64,000 nt of DNA from Burkholderiales bacterium (GTDB lineage Bacteria > Pseudomonadota > Gammaproteobacteria > Burkholderiales > SG8-41): contig JAHCAI010000002.1 in assembly GCA_019634975.1 (NCBI GenBank), positions 62,001-126,000 on the forward strand, given 5' to 3'. A program made the translations under genes and the position numbers. Numbering within the stretch: position 1 is the first letter of the stretch; every line of letters starts with the position of its first letter. Under the pieces are notes generated by a model, which saw only the letters and a list, made by a program, of their open reading frames with translations, did not search any database and was not told where the DNA came from. Below are positions 25,704 to 34,905 of the stretch, one piece after another.

Positions 25704-28700
25704 GTGCGGAGTTTGAATAATTCAATAAAAACAAATACTTATAAATATATCCAGCAATGGATGATGGGGCTGTTCGCGGCTGTCCTCATCGGTCTGTCCG
25801 GGGTTGCGCTGGGGCAGCCCGTATATCAGGCGGCCGGCACCGCAGTCAGTGGCACCGGATCCGTCAGCCCGCTGTGGCCGGTACATGAAGTCAACGACGT
25901 CGCGTTCCTGATTGTCGAAACCCAGGGCAACCAGACACCGTCCCTCGGCACTGCCAACGGCTTCGTATCGGTCGGGTCGAACAACGCGGTCAACAGTGCG
26001 GCGGGCACCCGGCTGACGGTGTTCTGGGCGCGGGCGACCTCGAATGCGATGGCGGCTCCGGTCATCAACGATCCCGGTGACCATCTGTATGCGCAGATCA
26101 TCACCTATCGCGGCGCGGTTACTGTCGGCAATCCCTGGAACGTCACGGCGGCCGGAAACAAGACCACGGCCGGCAATGCCGTTTCCGTGACCGGGGTCAC
26201 CACCACCTTACCCAATTCGCGGGTGCTGCAGATCGTGACGCGCAGCAACGATGCCGCAGGCGCCGCCTTCAGCGGTCAGGCCAATGCCAACCTGACGGGC
26301 ATTGCCGAACGTTCCGACGGCGGCACGGACGCCGGCAACGGCGGCGGTTTTGCGGCATGGGACGGTGTCCGGACGGCGGCCGGGGCTACCGGCAGCACCT
26401 CGGCCAACATCAATGCTTCCGTGGTCAACGCGTTCCGCACGTTCGCCTTGCCGCCGGGCACGTTCTACAGCCGCGCCAGCGGGAGCTGGAGCGCGGGTAC
26501 GACCTGGAGCGTGGCCGGTTGCGGCGGGGCCAGTGCCGGAAGGGCGCCGATCACCGGCGCGGACGTGGTCATCTGCAACGGCAACACGGTCACGTTGAAC
26601 ACGAATTCGGCGAACCTCGGCAGCCTCGCGATACAGGGCGGCGGCCTCCTGAACATCGGCAACAGCGGCACCGCGCGCACGCTGACGGTTGCCGGTGCCG
26701 TCAACAATGCCGGCACGCTGCGCTACAACACCGCAGCCAGCCATGCCATCAACATCGGCGGCGCGTTCGACAACGGCGGCCTCTTCACGTCGGCCGCGGT
26801 ATCCGGCGGCAAGACCATGACCGTTGCGGGCCTGATCACGAACACCGGCATATTCCGGTTTGCCGGCAGCACGGCAATGACCGTCAATGCCAACGGCGGC
26901 ATCGTCAACGGCGCAACGCTCGATGTGTCAGCCGCCTCCGATGTCACGCATACCTTCAACGTCAGGGCTGATTTCGTCAACAACGGCACGGTGCAGTTTC
27001 GCCCCGATGCGAACAGCCTGGTGACCGCGATTTTCAACGGCTCGGCGGCCCAGGCCATCGGCGGCGCGTCCGCGGCGACCACCTTCCACAACCTCACGCT
27101 GAACAACGCCAACGGCCTCACGGTCTCCGGCGCCCATGACATTACCGTTCTGAATGTGCTGGCGCTGACCAGCGGCGTGTTCACCACCGGCAACAATGTG
27201 CTGGCGGTGACCAATACCGCAGCCGGCGGCGTGATCCGCAACACCGGTTTCATCGAAGGTGGCCTGACCTGGAGCCTGCCGGCGGGCAACCCGGGCGTGC
27301 GCACTTTCCCGGTGGGGACGGGCACGGCCTATTCGCCGGCGGCGCTGACTTTCACGGGGGTCGCTACCGGCGGCAACATCACGGTGCGGGCGATGGCCGG
27401 TGACCATCCCGATGTTGCGAACTCGGGCGTGGATGAGGGTCTCGGCGTCAACCGTTACTGGACCGTCGCCAACAATGGTGTGGCGTTCGCCAACTATGCG
27501 GCGGTATTCAACTGGGTGGCCGGCGACCTTGATGCGGGTGCCGACACCGGCCTGTTTGAGGTCCGGCGGCTGGATGGCGTGTGGAACGCCACCACGCCCG
27601 GCACCCGCACGGCAACGTCGATCCAGGTCACCGGCCTCACCGGTTTCGGCGAGTTCGTGATCGGCCAGCCCTTGTCCGTGGCGATCGGCATCGGCCGCTT
27701 CAATGCGTATGACACCGCGACTCCGGGCGGCGCGGTCAGCGGATTCATCACGACCAAGGTGGCGGGCAACGCTTTCAACCTCGACATCATCGCGATCCGC
27801 AACAACCGCAAAAACATTGAAACCAATTACAACGGCACGGTACGGGTCGAATTGCTCAATGCCGTTGACAGCAGCGGCACGCCCGACAGTTCCACGGGCT
27901 GCAATTCAAGCTGGACCCCGATCCAGACCGTGACCTCCGGCCTGAGCTTCACGGGCGCCGACAACGGACGCAAGACACTGGCGGTGACCGAGAACAACGC
28001 ATGGCCCAACGTCAGGGTGCGCATCACGGAACTGCCGGGCGCCACGCGGGTCGGCTGTTCCACGGATGCCTTCGCCATCCGGCCGGCGAGCCTGACGGTC
28101 AGCGCCTCCGATGCCGATTCGTCCACGGCCGGCACCGGCCGTCTGCTTGACAACACCGGGCCCAACGGCGGCAACGTCCATCGTGCCGGCCGGCCGTTCA
28201 CGGTGACCGCGGCTGCGGTGCCGGCGACAGCCAGCAACTACGACGGTAACCCGACCGTGCTCGCCCTGGCCTGTACCCTGCCGGCAGGCTGTGTCGACGG
28301 GCTTTTCGATGCCGGCACTTTCAGCGGCAGCGGTGCCCGGATCAGCAGTACCGCCACCTACAGCGAGGCCGGTGTCTTCAATCTGACACTTGTTGACGAA
28401 ACCTACACACTGATCGACGCCACCGATGGCACGCCGGCGGATTGCAGTCCGGCCGGACGATTGATCTGCCAGAGTGCCGCGCCGCTGGCGGTGGGCCGTT
28501 TTGTGCCCGACCGTTTCGAGTTTTCGGCACCCGGCACGCCGATGCTGATGACCTTCGGCGGCAACAGTTGCGGCATGCGCTCTTTCACCTATGTCGGTCA
28601 GCCTTTCTGGTACAACCCGCTGATGCTGCCTTCGGCGACCGTGCGGGCGGTGAATGCCGCCGGTGATATCACGGTCAACTATCCCTTCAATACCGCGCAG

Positions 28701-29465
28701 TCCCGTCCGGTTTTCGTCGAGACCTATGCCGACGCTTCGGCACCCGGCGCCGCGCCCATCGATTTTTCGGGAATCGGCACGGCAGCGCCGTCATCGGGGG
28801 CCGGTGCCGGCAGCTATGCGGCGTCCCCGACGGGCGTGCTGCGCTACACGCGCACGACCCCGGTCAACGAGTTCAATGCGGCGATTTCACTGACCGTGAA
28901 TGCCAGCGACAACACGGAGGCGGCGGTTGCCGGCAACGGCACGATCAGCGCGACCCTGCCCTTGATGTTCGACGGCGGCGGCTCGGGTTTGGCCTTCGAT
29001 GCCGGCAATGCCCTGCGTTACGGGCGCCTGCGGCTGGTCGGCGCCAGCGGGGCGCCGCAATTGCCCTTGCGCCTGCCTTTCGAGCTGCAGTACTGGACGG
29101 GCACATTTTTTGCGTTGAATGCGCAGGACGCCTGCACGACGGTTTCCGGCGGCAATGTGGCGCTGGGCAACATCATCGGCGGTCTGGCCACCAGCGTGAC
29201 GGGTGTCAGTGCGGTATCGGCCGGGCGCGGTGCGATCACACTGGGCGCGCCGAATGCCAGCGGCAGTGTGGACGTTGCGGTGTTGCTGGGGCCGGGCGCC
29301 GCCATTTGTCCGGTGTTTGCGCCGCCACCGCCGGGGAGTGGTGATCGGCCTTGGCTTCGCGGACAGTGGTGTGGTGCTGCGAATGACCGCGATCCGAAGG
29401 CGCGTGCCCGTTTCGGTGTCGGTCAGGGCGCCAAGGACGTTATTTTCATGCGGGAAAATTATTAA
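25704..29465 (+). CDS. MshQ-like giant surface protein 1C (FQAAG module, beta-helix-like head, DUF6701)
   Basis: This 1,253-residue exported protein begins at GTG 25704 with an AT-rich, Lys/Asn-rich leader and a hydrophobic signal (MMGLFAAVLIGLSGVALG). TTG 25713 and ATG 25758 are other possible starts. Residues about 38-250 are the shared FQAAG module. Residues about 255-655 are Asn/Gly/Thr-rich repeats such as LTVAGAVNNAGTLRYN, suggesting a beta-helix or G8-like fold. From about 660 the DUF6701 region follows the GRFNAYD...FITTKVAG...FAIRP subtype, and the protein ends RENY, like 2B. It is the last adhesin before mshI. Confidence 0.83.
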   Translation: MRSLNNSIKTNTYKYIQQWMMGLFAAVLIGLSGVALGQPVYQAAGTAVSGTGSVSPLWPVHEVNDVAFLIVETQGNQTPSLGTANGFVSVGSNNAVNSAAGTRLTVFWARATSNAMAAPVINDPGDHLYAQIITYRGAVTVGNPWNVTAAGNKTTAGNAVSVTGVTTTLPNSRVLQIVTRSNDAAGAAFSGQANANLTGIAERSDGGTDAGNGGGFAAWDGVRTAAGATGSTSANINASVVNAFRTFALPPGTFYSRASGSWSAGTTWSVAGCGGASAGRAPITGADVVICNGNTVTLNTNSANLGSLAIQGGGLLNIGNSGTARTLTVAGAVNNAGTLRYNTAASHAINIGGAFDNGGLFTSAAVSGGKTMTVAGLITNTGIFRFAGSTAMTVNANGGIVNGATLDVSAASDVTHTFNVRADFVNNGTVQFRPDANSLVTAIFNGSAAQAIGGASAATTFHNLTLNNANGLTVSGAHDITVLNVLALTSGVFTTGNNVLAVTNTAAGGVIRNTGFIEGGLTWSLPAGNPGVRTFPVGTGTAYSPAALTFTGVATGGNITVRAMAGDHPDVANSGVDEGLGVNRYWTVANNGVAFANYAAVFNWVAGDLDAGADTGLFEVRRLDGVWNATTPGTRTATSIQVTGLTGFGEFVIGQPLSVAIGIGRFNAYDTATPGGAVSGFITTKVAGNAFNLDIIAIRNNRKNIETNYNGTVRVELLNAVDSSGTPDSSTGCNSSWTPIQTVTSGLSFTGADNGRKTLAVTENNAWPNVRVRITELPGATRVGCSTDAFAIRPASLTVSASDADSSTAGTGRLLDNTGPNGGNVHRAGRPFTVTAAAVPATASNYDGNPTVLALACTLPAGCVDGLFDAGTFSGSGARISSTATYSEAGVFNLTLVDETYTLIDATDGTPADCSPAGRLICQSAAPLAVGRFVPDRFEFSAPGTPMLMTFGGNSCGMRSFTYVGQPFWYNPLMLPSATVRAVNAAGDITVNYPFNTAQSRPVFVETYADASAPGAAPIDFSGIGTAAPSSGAGAGSYAASPTGVLRYTRTTPVNEFNAAISLTVNASDNTEAAVAGNGTISATLPLMFDGGGSGLAFDAGNALRYGRLRLVGASGAPQLPLRLPFELQYWTGTFFALNAQDACTTVSGGNVALGNIIGGLATSVTGVSAVSAGRGAITLGAPNASGSVDVAVLLGPGAAICPVFAPPPPGSGDRPWLRGQWCGAANDRDPKARARFGVGQGAKDVIFMRENY

Positions 29466-29520
29466 TAAAAACAATGGGTTAGCTTTTTCGTCGTGGATGA
29501 AGAATGAGCTTGCACAATAC

Positions 29521-29534
29521 AAGCTTATGATAAC
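29521..29534 (+). promoter_or_regulatory. Candidate promoter element upstream of mshI (locus 1)
   Basis: ACAAGCTTATGATA is identical here and at 53889-53902 upstream of the locus 2 mshI, within otherwise divergent AT-rich gaps. It contains TATGAT, one mismatch from the -10 consensus. The -35 is poor in both. A promoter for the mshI-to-mshN operon is the simplest reading. Confidence 0.4.
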
Positions 29535-29581
29535 ATTGGAAAATTTTCGAACTCGCCTGACCCGGAGCCGCGGCAGCAAAC

Positions 29582-30511
29582 ATGAATCTGTTCGCCAAAA
29601 AACGACGCCCGGGGTGGTTGTGCCTCAATCTGCACGCGGATCGCATTGATCTGTCGCATGTGCTGGTGGAAGGCAGGCCGCGCCCTGAAATACTGCTTTG
29701 CGAATCGTTTCGCAAGGAAGGCAGTGACGCGGATACGCTGCGGCGCCTGCGCAAGGAATTGAATCTCGGTCGCTACCAGTGCACCACGCTGCTGAAGACG
29801 GGCGAATACCAGATGCTTGCCGTGGATGCACCGAACGTTCCGGCGGCTGAGGCGAAGAACGCATTGCGCTGGTCGATCCGGGATCTGGTCGACTATCCGG
29901 TGGAAACCGCGGTGGTGGACGGTGTTCGCGTGCCGGGCGCGGAAAATGCCGGCCGCGGCGCCCAGATGCTGGCGGTCGCGGCGCGCAGTGAGGCGGTTGG
30001 CGCCGCGGTAAAACCCTTCAACGACGCCGACATCGACCTTGAGGTGATCGACGTCCCGGAACTTGCCCAGCGCAACCTGGCCACCCTGTTCGAACAGGAG
30101 GGGCGAGGACTGGCCATGCTGTGTTTCGATGACAACGGCGCGCTGCTGACCTTCACCAGCGGCGGCGAGCTGTACCAGGCCCGCCGCATCGACGTGTCCC
30201 TTCGCGATTTCGTGCCGGGCGCGGACGAAACCGAGCGTTATGACCGCATGGCCCTGGAACTGCAGCGCTCGCTGGACCATTTCGACCGCCAGTTCCGCAG
30301 TGTATCGGTGTCGCGGCTGGTGATATCCCCGGTTCCGGACGGTGAGCGCCTTGCCGAATATCTGGGGGCGAATCTCACCGTGCCGGTGAGCCTGCTTGAC
30401 CTGGAACAGGTCGCGGATTTTCCCGGCGTTCCGGAACTGCGAGACCCGCTGCGCCAGTCGCAATGTCTGCAGATGATCGGCGCCGCATTGCGTGAGGAGG
30501 CGGCGGTCTGA
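29582..30511 (+). CDS. mshI: MSHA biogenesis protein MshI (PilM-like), locus 1
   Basis: This 309-residue cytoplasmic protein resembles PilM in length and overall pattern, with an actin-like fold expected. It opens with MNLFAKKRRPGWLCLNLHAD and has regions around FNDADIDLEVIDVPELAQRNL and SLDHFDRQFRSVSVSRLVIS. It should dock the PilN-like partner at the inner membrane and link to MshE. Its stop overlaps the next start by one base (TGATG). It begins the tight set mshI, PilN-like, mshJ-K-L-M-N, probably one operon. Confidence 0.85.
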   Translation: MNLFAKKRRPGWLCLNLHADRIDLSHVLVEGRPRPEILLCESFRKEGSDADTLRRLRKELNLGRYQCTTLLKTGEYQMLAVDAPNVPAAEAKNALRWSIRDLVDYPVETAVVDGVRVPGAENAGRGAQMLAVAARSEAVGAAVKPFNDADIDLEVIDVPELAQRNLATLFEQEGRGLAMLCFDDNGALLTFTSGGELYQARRIDVSLRDFVPGADETERYDRMALELQRSLDHFDRQFRSVSVSRLVISPVPDGERLAEYLGANLTVPVSLLDLEQVADFPGVPELRDPLRQSQCLQMIGAALREEAAV

Positions 30512-31170
30512 TGCGCCAGCATGTCAACCTGCTCGGCCCTGCGTTCCGCAAGCAGAGGCAGCTGCTCACGCTGGGGCGCGCGGTCTCGCTGGCCGCCGTT
30601 GCCGCGGTGGTGATGGCTGCGCTGCAGTTCCACGATGCGCAGCGGTTGTCCGGACTGCGCGAGGAACTGGCCTCCGCACAAACCTTGCTGAAGGCGCAGA
30701 CGGCCTACACCACGCGCCTCAAGGGAGAGGGCGCGGCCAAGCCCGGCAATACCGGCCTTGATGCCGAAGTGCAACGGCTGGAAATGGAGCTGAAGGCCGC
30801 GCGCGACAGCATGGCGGTGCTTGAGGGCGGCGGCCTCGGCAACCGCAGCGGGTTCGCCGGTTATTTCCAGGCGTTTTCGCGACAGTCCCTCGACGGGCTG
30901 TGGTTGACCGGATTCACCGTGGGTGGCGCCGGGGAGGTCGCGATCCAGGGACGGGTGATGGCGCCCGATCTGGTTCCGGCCTACATCCAGAAACTCAAAA
31001 AGGAACCGGTGCTGCAGGGGCGCGAGTTCTCGGCGCTGGAAATGCGCAGGCCCGAGGCTGCTCCCGCCAGGGACGCGACAGCGCAGCCCGAAGCTCCGCG
31101 TTACCTCGAGTTCGTACTGGCCACGGCGAATGCCACCGAAAAATCCGAAACGGGCGGAATGAAAAAATGA
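30511..31170 (+). CDS. PilN-like MSHA assembly protein, locus 1
   Basis: This 219-residue bitopic inner-membrane protein has a basic cytoplasmic start MRQHVNLLGPAFRKQ, one membrane helix (about 24-42), a coiled coil (about 46-105) and a PilN-like domain around LDGLWLTGFTVGGAGEVAIQG. The start NLLGPAF resembles the PilM-binding N-terminus of PilN. In Shewanella and Vibrio the equivalent gene is named mshI1 or mshI2. It couples to mshJ by an ATGA overlap. Confidence 0.83.
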   Translation: MRQHVNLLGPAFRKQRQLLTLGRAVSLAAVAAVVMAALQFHDAQRLSGLREELASAQTLLKAQTAYTTRLKGEGAAKPGNTGLDAEVQRLEMELKAARDSMAVLEGGGLGNRSGFAGYFQAFSRQSLDGLWLTGFTVGGAGEVAIQGRVMAPDLVPAYIQKLKKEPVLQGREFSALEMRRPEAAPARDATAQPEAPRYLEFVLATANATEKSETGGMKK

Positions 31171-31853
31171 TGTCCCAATTTCTCGGGCACTGGCGCCGGT
31201 GGAATGACCTGTTCAACGCGCGGTCCCTGCGTGAACGCGCGCTGATCACGGGCCTCGGCGTGTTTGCCGTGGTGCTGCTGTTCGACACGCTGTCGCTGTC
31301 GCCGATGGCGGTGCAGCACAAGCGCCTGTCCGGCCAGTTGACCGAGGCGCGCGCGGCGATACGTGCCGGTGAAATGGTGCTGTCCGCCAACCGCGGACAG
31401 GAAAATCCGGACGAAGTGAAGCGGCGTTACCGCGATGAATTGCGCAAGCAGATCGCGGAGATGGACGAGCGGCTGCAGGGGCTGCAGAAGCAGCTGGTGC
31501 CTCCGGACCAGGTTTCACGGCTGCTCGAGGGGGTTCTGGGCAGGGAGCGCGGGCTCGTGCTGGTCAGCCTGCACAAGCTGCCGGTGCAGCGTTACCAGAC
31601 CGGCAGTGCCGCCAAGCCGGCGGAGTCCAAGGCGGGGGAGGCGGAAACCGGACGCGGCATATTCCAGCACAGCTTCGAGATCCGGATTGAAGGAACCTAT
31701 GCGGAACTCCATGCCTACCTGAAGCGGCTGGAGGCGCTGCCGTGGCAGCTGTTCTGGGGCAAGGCGGAACTGGATGCGACCGGTCATCCGCGGCTGACAC
31801 TTACCCTGACATTGCATACCCTGAGCCTGAACCGGGCGTGGCTGGTGGTATGA
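31167..31853 (+). CDS. mshJ: MSHA biogenesis protein MshJ (PilO-like), locus 1
   Basis: This 228-residue PilO-like protein has one membrane helix (about 27-47), a coiled coil (about 55-115) and a C-terminal ferredoxin-like region ending LTLTLTLHTLSLNRAWLVV. It would pair with the PilN-like protein in the periplasmic alignment complex. It overlaps both neighbours by four bases. A tandem ATG at 31170 is an equally possible start. The locus 2 copy has the same length. Confidence 0.86.
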   Translation: MMSQFLGHWRRWNDLFNARSLRERALITGLGVFAVVLLFDTLSLSPMAVQHKRLSGQLTEARAAIRAGEMVLSANRGQENPDEVKRRYRDELRKQIAEMDERLQGLQKQLVPPDQVSRLLEGVLGRERGLVLVSLHKLPVQRYQTGSAAKPAESKAGEAETGRGIFQHSFEIRIEGTYAELHAYLKRLEALPWQLFWGKAELDATGHPRLTLTLTLHTLSLNRAWLVV

Positions 31854-32233
31854 GCATGCCGATCAGACGGGAACTGGTGCTGGCTGCAATTCTTGCCGTG
31901 GCCGGTACGGCTTCGGCCCAGGGACTCGCCGACCCGACGCGTCCGCCTGCGGCGCTTGCGCAGCCGGGGAGTGCCGCGGCGGCGGGCGGACCCGTGCTGC
32001 AGTCGGTGATGCTGTCGCCGGGGCGGAAGGTGGCGATGATCAGCGGGCAGATGGTGCCGCTGGGAGGGCGTTACGGCTCGGCGCGCCTGGTGCGTCTGAC
32101 CGACAGCGAGGCCGAATTGAAGGACGGATCCGAGACCATCGTGCTGAGTCTGTATCCGCAGGTTGAGAAGCGCGCGGCGGGGAAGGCGCAGCGCGGCGTG
32201 ACCGGTGCCGAAACTGGAAAAAAGAATAAATGA
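31850..32233 (+). CDS. mshK: MSHA biogenesis protein MshK (PilP-like), locus 1
   Basis: This 127-residue exported protein has a signal peptide (ending ASA), then GLADPTRPP and a compact beta domain with QSVMLSPGRKVAMISGQMVPLGG and a Lys-rich tail. The DPTRPP start and size are typical of MshK, a small periplasmic partner of the secretin. It overlaps the mshJ stop and the mshL start, so translation is probably coupled. Confidence 0.85.
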   Translation: MSMPIRRELVLAAILAVAGTASAQGLADPTRPPAALAQPGSAAAAGGPVLQSVMLSPGRKVAMISGQMVPLGGRYGSARLVRLTDSEAELKDGSETIVLSLYPQVEKRAAGKAQRGVTGAETGKKNK

Positions 32234-33999
32234 ACATGAACAGGCGCAAAAACATGCAACGATGGATTGCCGTCCCGATGATCGTGCTGGCCGCGGGTTG
32301 CGCGGATCTGCCGCAACGCCCGAATGCTGCGCAGGAAACCATTTTCCGTGAACTCGATCAGGCGGCGAGGGAGCGCAAGCCGGTGACTCCGGAGGCTGTC
32401 AGCCAGGCGCTGATGCCGCCGCTGGTGGTGGAGATGCCGCGGGCAGAAGTCCAGAAACCGGAGACCCGCTTCGATCTTTCGGTCAACAACGCGCCGGCGG
32501 GCCAGGTGTTCATGGCCATCGTTTCCGGCACCCGTTACAGCATGGTGCTGCACCCGGAGGTCAAGGGCGAGCTTTCGGTGAACCTCAAGGACGTGACGGT
32601 GACCGAGGCGCTCGACACCCTGCGCGATCTCTATGGCTTTGATTACAACCTGCAGGGCAACCGCATCATCGTGCTGCCTGCCACGCTGCAGACCCGAATT
32701 TTCCAGGTCAATTACCTGCAGGCCCAGCGCCGCGGTCAGACCCAGACAAGGGTCAGCTCGGGTTCGATCACCGATGCGCCTTCCAGTCCCGGCACACCTT
32801 CGGCGGGCAGCGTGCCGGTGCCGACCACCGGGCCGACCGGCGCCTCCAACACGCGCGCCGCGGAAAGCACCCGCGTAACCACCACTTCCAACTCGGATTT
32901 CTGGGGCGATATCCAGAAATCGCTGGATGCCATCCTTGGCGGTGGTGCCGGGCGCAGCGTGGTGGTCAATGCGCAATCGGGCGTGGTGGTGGTGCGCGCG
33001 ATGCCGACCGAACTGCGCGGCGTGGAGAAATTCCTCAAATCGATGCAGCTGATCGTCGAACGGCAGGTCGTGCTCGAGGCGAAGATCATCGAGGTCACGC
33101 TGCGCGAAGGTTTCCAGGCGGGGATCAACTGGGCCGGGTTCCGCGACGGCAGCACCAGCTTCGGCGCGGGCGTGCTGGCGCCGGGCGCGACGCTGAACCG
33201 CAGCGGCACGATCAGCGCGCCGACCGCCCGCTCGGCGGACGGTTCGGTGCTCGGCAATTCCGCGCTGAGCGGTGGCGCGGCGGCAGGCGTGGCCGGGGCA
33301 TTGGCGCTTGGCACCGGCGCCGCCGGCGGCGTGTTCGGCCTTGCCCTGCAGACCCGGAATTTTGCGGCGCTGCTGTCCTTCCTCGAAACCCAGGGCGGCG
33401 TGAACGTGCTGTCGAGCCCGCGGGTGGCCACCATCAACAACCAGAAGGCCGTGCTCAAGGTCGGCACGGACGATTTCTTCGTCACCAACGTCAGCACGAC
33501 TTCCAGCACCAGCGGCACCAACACCACGGTGACGCCGACGATCACCGTCGCGCCGTTTTTCTCCGGCATCGCGCTTGACGTGACGCCGCAGATCGACGGC
33601 AACAACAACATCATCCTGCACATCCATCCTTCGGTGAGCAGCGTGGTCGAGCGGCGCAAGGTCATCGATCTCGGCAGTCTCGGTTCCTTCACGCTGCCGC
33701 TCGCCTCCAGCGACGTCAACGAAACCGATACCATCGTGCGCGTGCAGGACGGCAACATCGTCGCCATCGGCGGCCTGATGCGCCAGCAGTCTGTCAGCGG
33801 TCGCAGCCAGGTGCCGGGTGTCGGTGACGCGCCCGGCGTCGGCAACCTGTTCCGGCAGCGCGATTCCAGCAATGTCAAGAGCGAGCTGGTGATCCTGCTC
33901 AAGCCGACCATCATCCACAGCGACCGCAACTGGCAGGAAGACCTGGCGCAGACGCGTGACCGCATCCGCGCCATGGGCGCAGCGGAGCCGCAACGATGA
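32230..33999 (+). CDS. mshL: MSHA pilus outer-membrane secretin MshL, locus 1
   Basis: This 589-residue secretin forms the outer-membrane pore for the pilus. A lipoprotein signal ends in LAAGC with the lipidated Cys at 24. An STN-type domain (about 85-150) and a low-complexity linker (about 185-215) precede the secretin core (about 260-575), which includes VNVLSSPRVATINNQKAVLKVG and VPGVGDAPGVGNLFR. It overlaps mshK by four bases and lies 12 bases before mshM. The linker and N-terminus differ most from the locus 2 copy, while the core is almost unchanged. Confidence 0.94.
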   Translation: MNMNRRKNMQRWIAVPMIVLAAGCADLPQRPNAAQETIFRELDQAARERKPVTPEAVSQALMPPLVVEMPRAEVQKPETRFDLSVNNAPAGQVFMAIVSGTRYSMVLHPEVKGELSVNLKDVTVTEALDTLRDLYGFDYNLQGNRIIVLPATLQTRIFQVNYLQAQRRGQTQTRVSSGSITDAPSSPGTPSAGSVPVPTTGPTGASNTRAAESTRVTTTSNSDFWGDIQKSLDAILGGGAGRSVVVNAQSGVVVVRAMPTELRGVEKFLKSMQLIVERQVVLEAKIIEVTLREGFQAGINWAGFRDGSTSFGAGVLAPGATLNRSGTISAPTARSADGSVLGNSALSGGAAAGVAGALALGTGAAGGVFGLALQTRNFAALLSFLETQGGVNVLSSPRVATINNQKAVLKVGTDDFFVTNVSTTSSTSGTNTTVTPTITVAPFFSGIALDVTPQIDGNNNIILHIHPSVSSVVERRKVIDLGSLGSFTLPLASSDVNETDTIVRVQDGNIVAIGGLMRQQSVSGRSQVPGVGDAPGVGNLFRQRDSSNVKSELVILLKPTIIHSDRNWQEDLAQTRDRIRAMGAAEPQR

Positions 34000-34011
34000 T
34001 AGGCTTGCGCC

Positions 34012-34905
34012 ATGTACGAAGCGCACTTCGGCCTGCGTGAACCGCCGTTCGGCATAACGCCGGACACCAGCTTTGCCTACGCCTGCAATTCCCACCAGGA
34101 AGCGCTGAACACCCTGCTCGTTGCCGCACGCAACGGCGAAGGTTTCATGAAGGTGACCGGCGAGGTCGGCACCGGCAAGACCCTGCTGTGCCGCCGCTTC
34201 CTGCGGGCTCTGGATCCCGCGCGCTTCGTTTCCGCCTACATCCCCAATCCCTATCTGGAGCCGGAGACCCTGATGTTTGCGCTCGCCGAAGAGTTGGGGG
34301 TGAGGATCGACCGTGGAGGCGACCAGCATCACCTGCTGCGTGAACTCAACCATGCGCTGCTCGACTTCGCGCGTGCCGGCAAGACCGTGGTGGCGTGCAT
34401 GGACGAGGCCCAGGCGATGCCGCAGGAAACACTGGAGGCGCTGCGCCTGCTGACCAACCTCGAAACCGAGAAGCGCAAGCTGCTGCAGGTCGTGCTGTTC
34501 GGCCAGCCCGAACTGGACGACCGCCTTGCCCAGGAATCGATACGCCAGCTGCGCCAGCGCATCACGTTCCAGTACCGGCTGTCAGCGCTCGGTGCCGCGG
34601 AAATCGAACAATACCTGTCCCACCGCCTGCGTGTTGCCGGCCATCGCGGGGGCACGCTTTTCCTGCCGGCTGCCGTGCGTCAGTTGCACCGGGCAAGCCG
34701 GGGCATACCGCGGCTGGTCAACATCATCGCCCACAAGTCCCTGCTGCTTGCCTTCGGTGAAGGGGTGCAGCAGGTGCTGCCCCGTCACGTGCGCGGCGCG
34801 GCAGCCGATACGCCGGCCGCTTCAGCGGAGTCGCGTGGCTGGTGGCTGGCCGCCGCGGCGGTCATGCTGGTGGGCGGCGGCATTACCCTGGCCTACATGC
34901 AATGA
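34012..34905 (+). CDS. mshM: MSHA biogenesis ATPase MshM (ExeA-like), locus 1
   Basis: This 297-residue ExeA/GspA-type AAA protein has Walker A GEVGTGKT at 50-57, Walker B VVACMDEAQ with D131-E132, and a single C-terminal membrane helix (about 277-297). It starts MYEAHFGLREPPFGITPD, the conserved family opening. It may help assemble or localise the secretin through the cell wall. Its stop overlaps the mshN start (ATGA). Confidence 0.92.
   Translation: MYEAHFGLREPPFGITPDTSFAYACNSHQEALNTLLVAARNGEGFMKVTGEVGTGKTLLCRRFLRALDPARFVSAYIPNPYLEPETLMFALAEELGVRIDRGGDQHHLLRELNHALLDFARAGKTVVACMDEAQAMPQETLEALRLLTNLETEKRKLLQVVLFGQPELDDRLAQESIRQLRQRITFQYRLSALGAAEIEQYLSHRLRVAGHRGGTLFLPAAVRQLHRASRGIPRLVNIIAHKSLLLAFGEGVQQVLPRHVRGAAADTPAASAESRGWWLAAAAVMLVGGGITLAYMQ

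Noticed and set aside
32071..34353. A minus-strand frame of 760 codons across mshL and mshM
   Set aside because: It is a shadow of the secretin and ATPase genes. Its translation shows no recognisable domain, and locus 2 has a similar shadow only because the coding strand is conserved.
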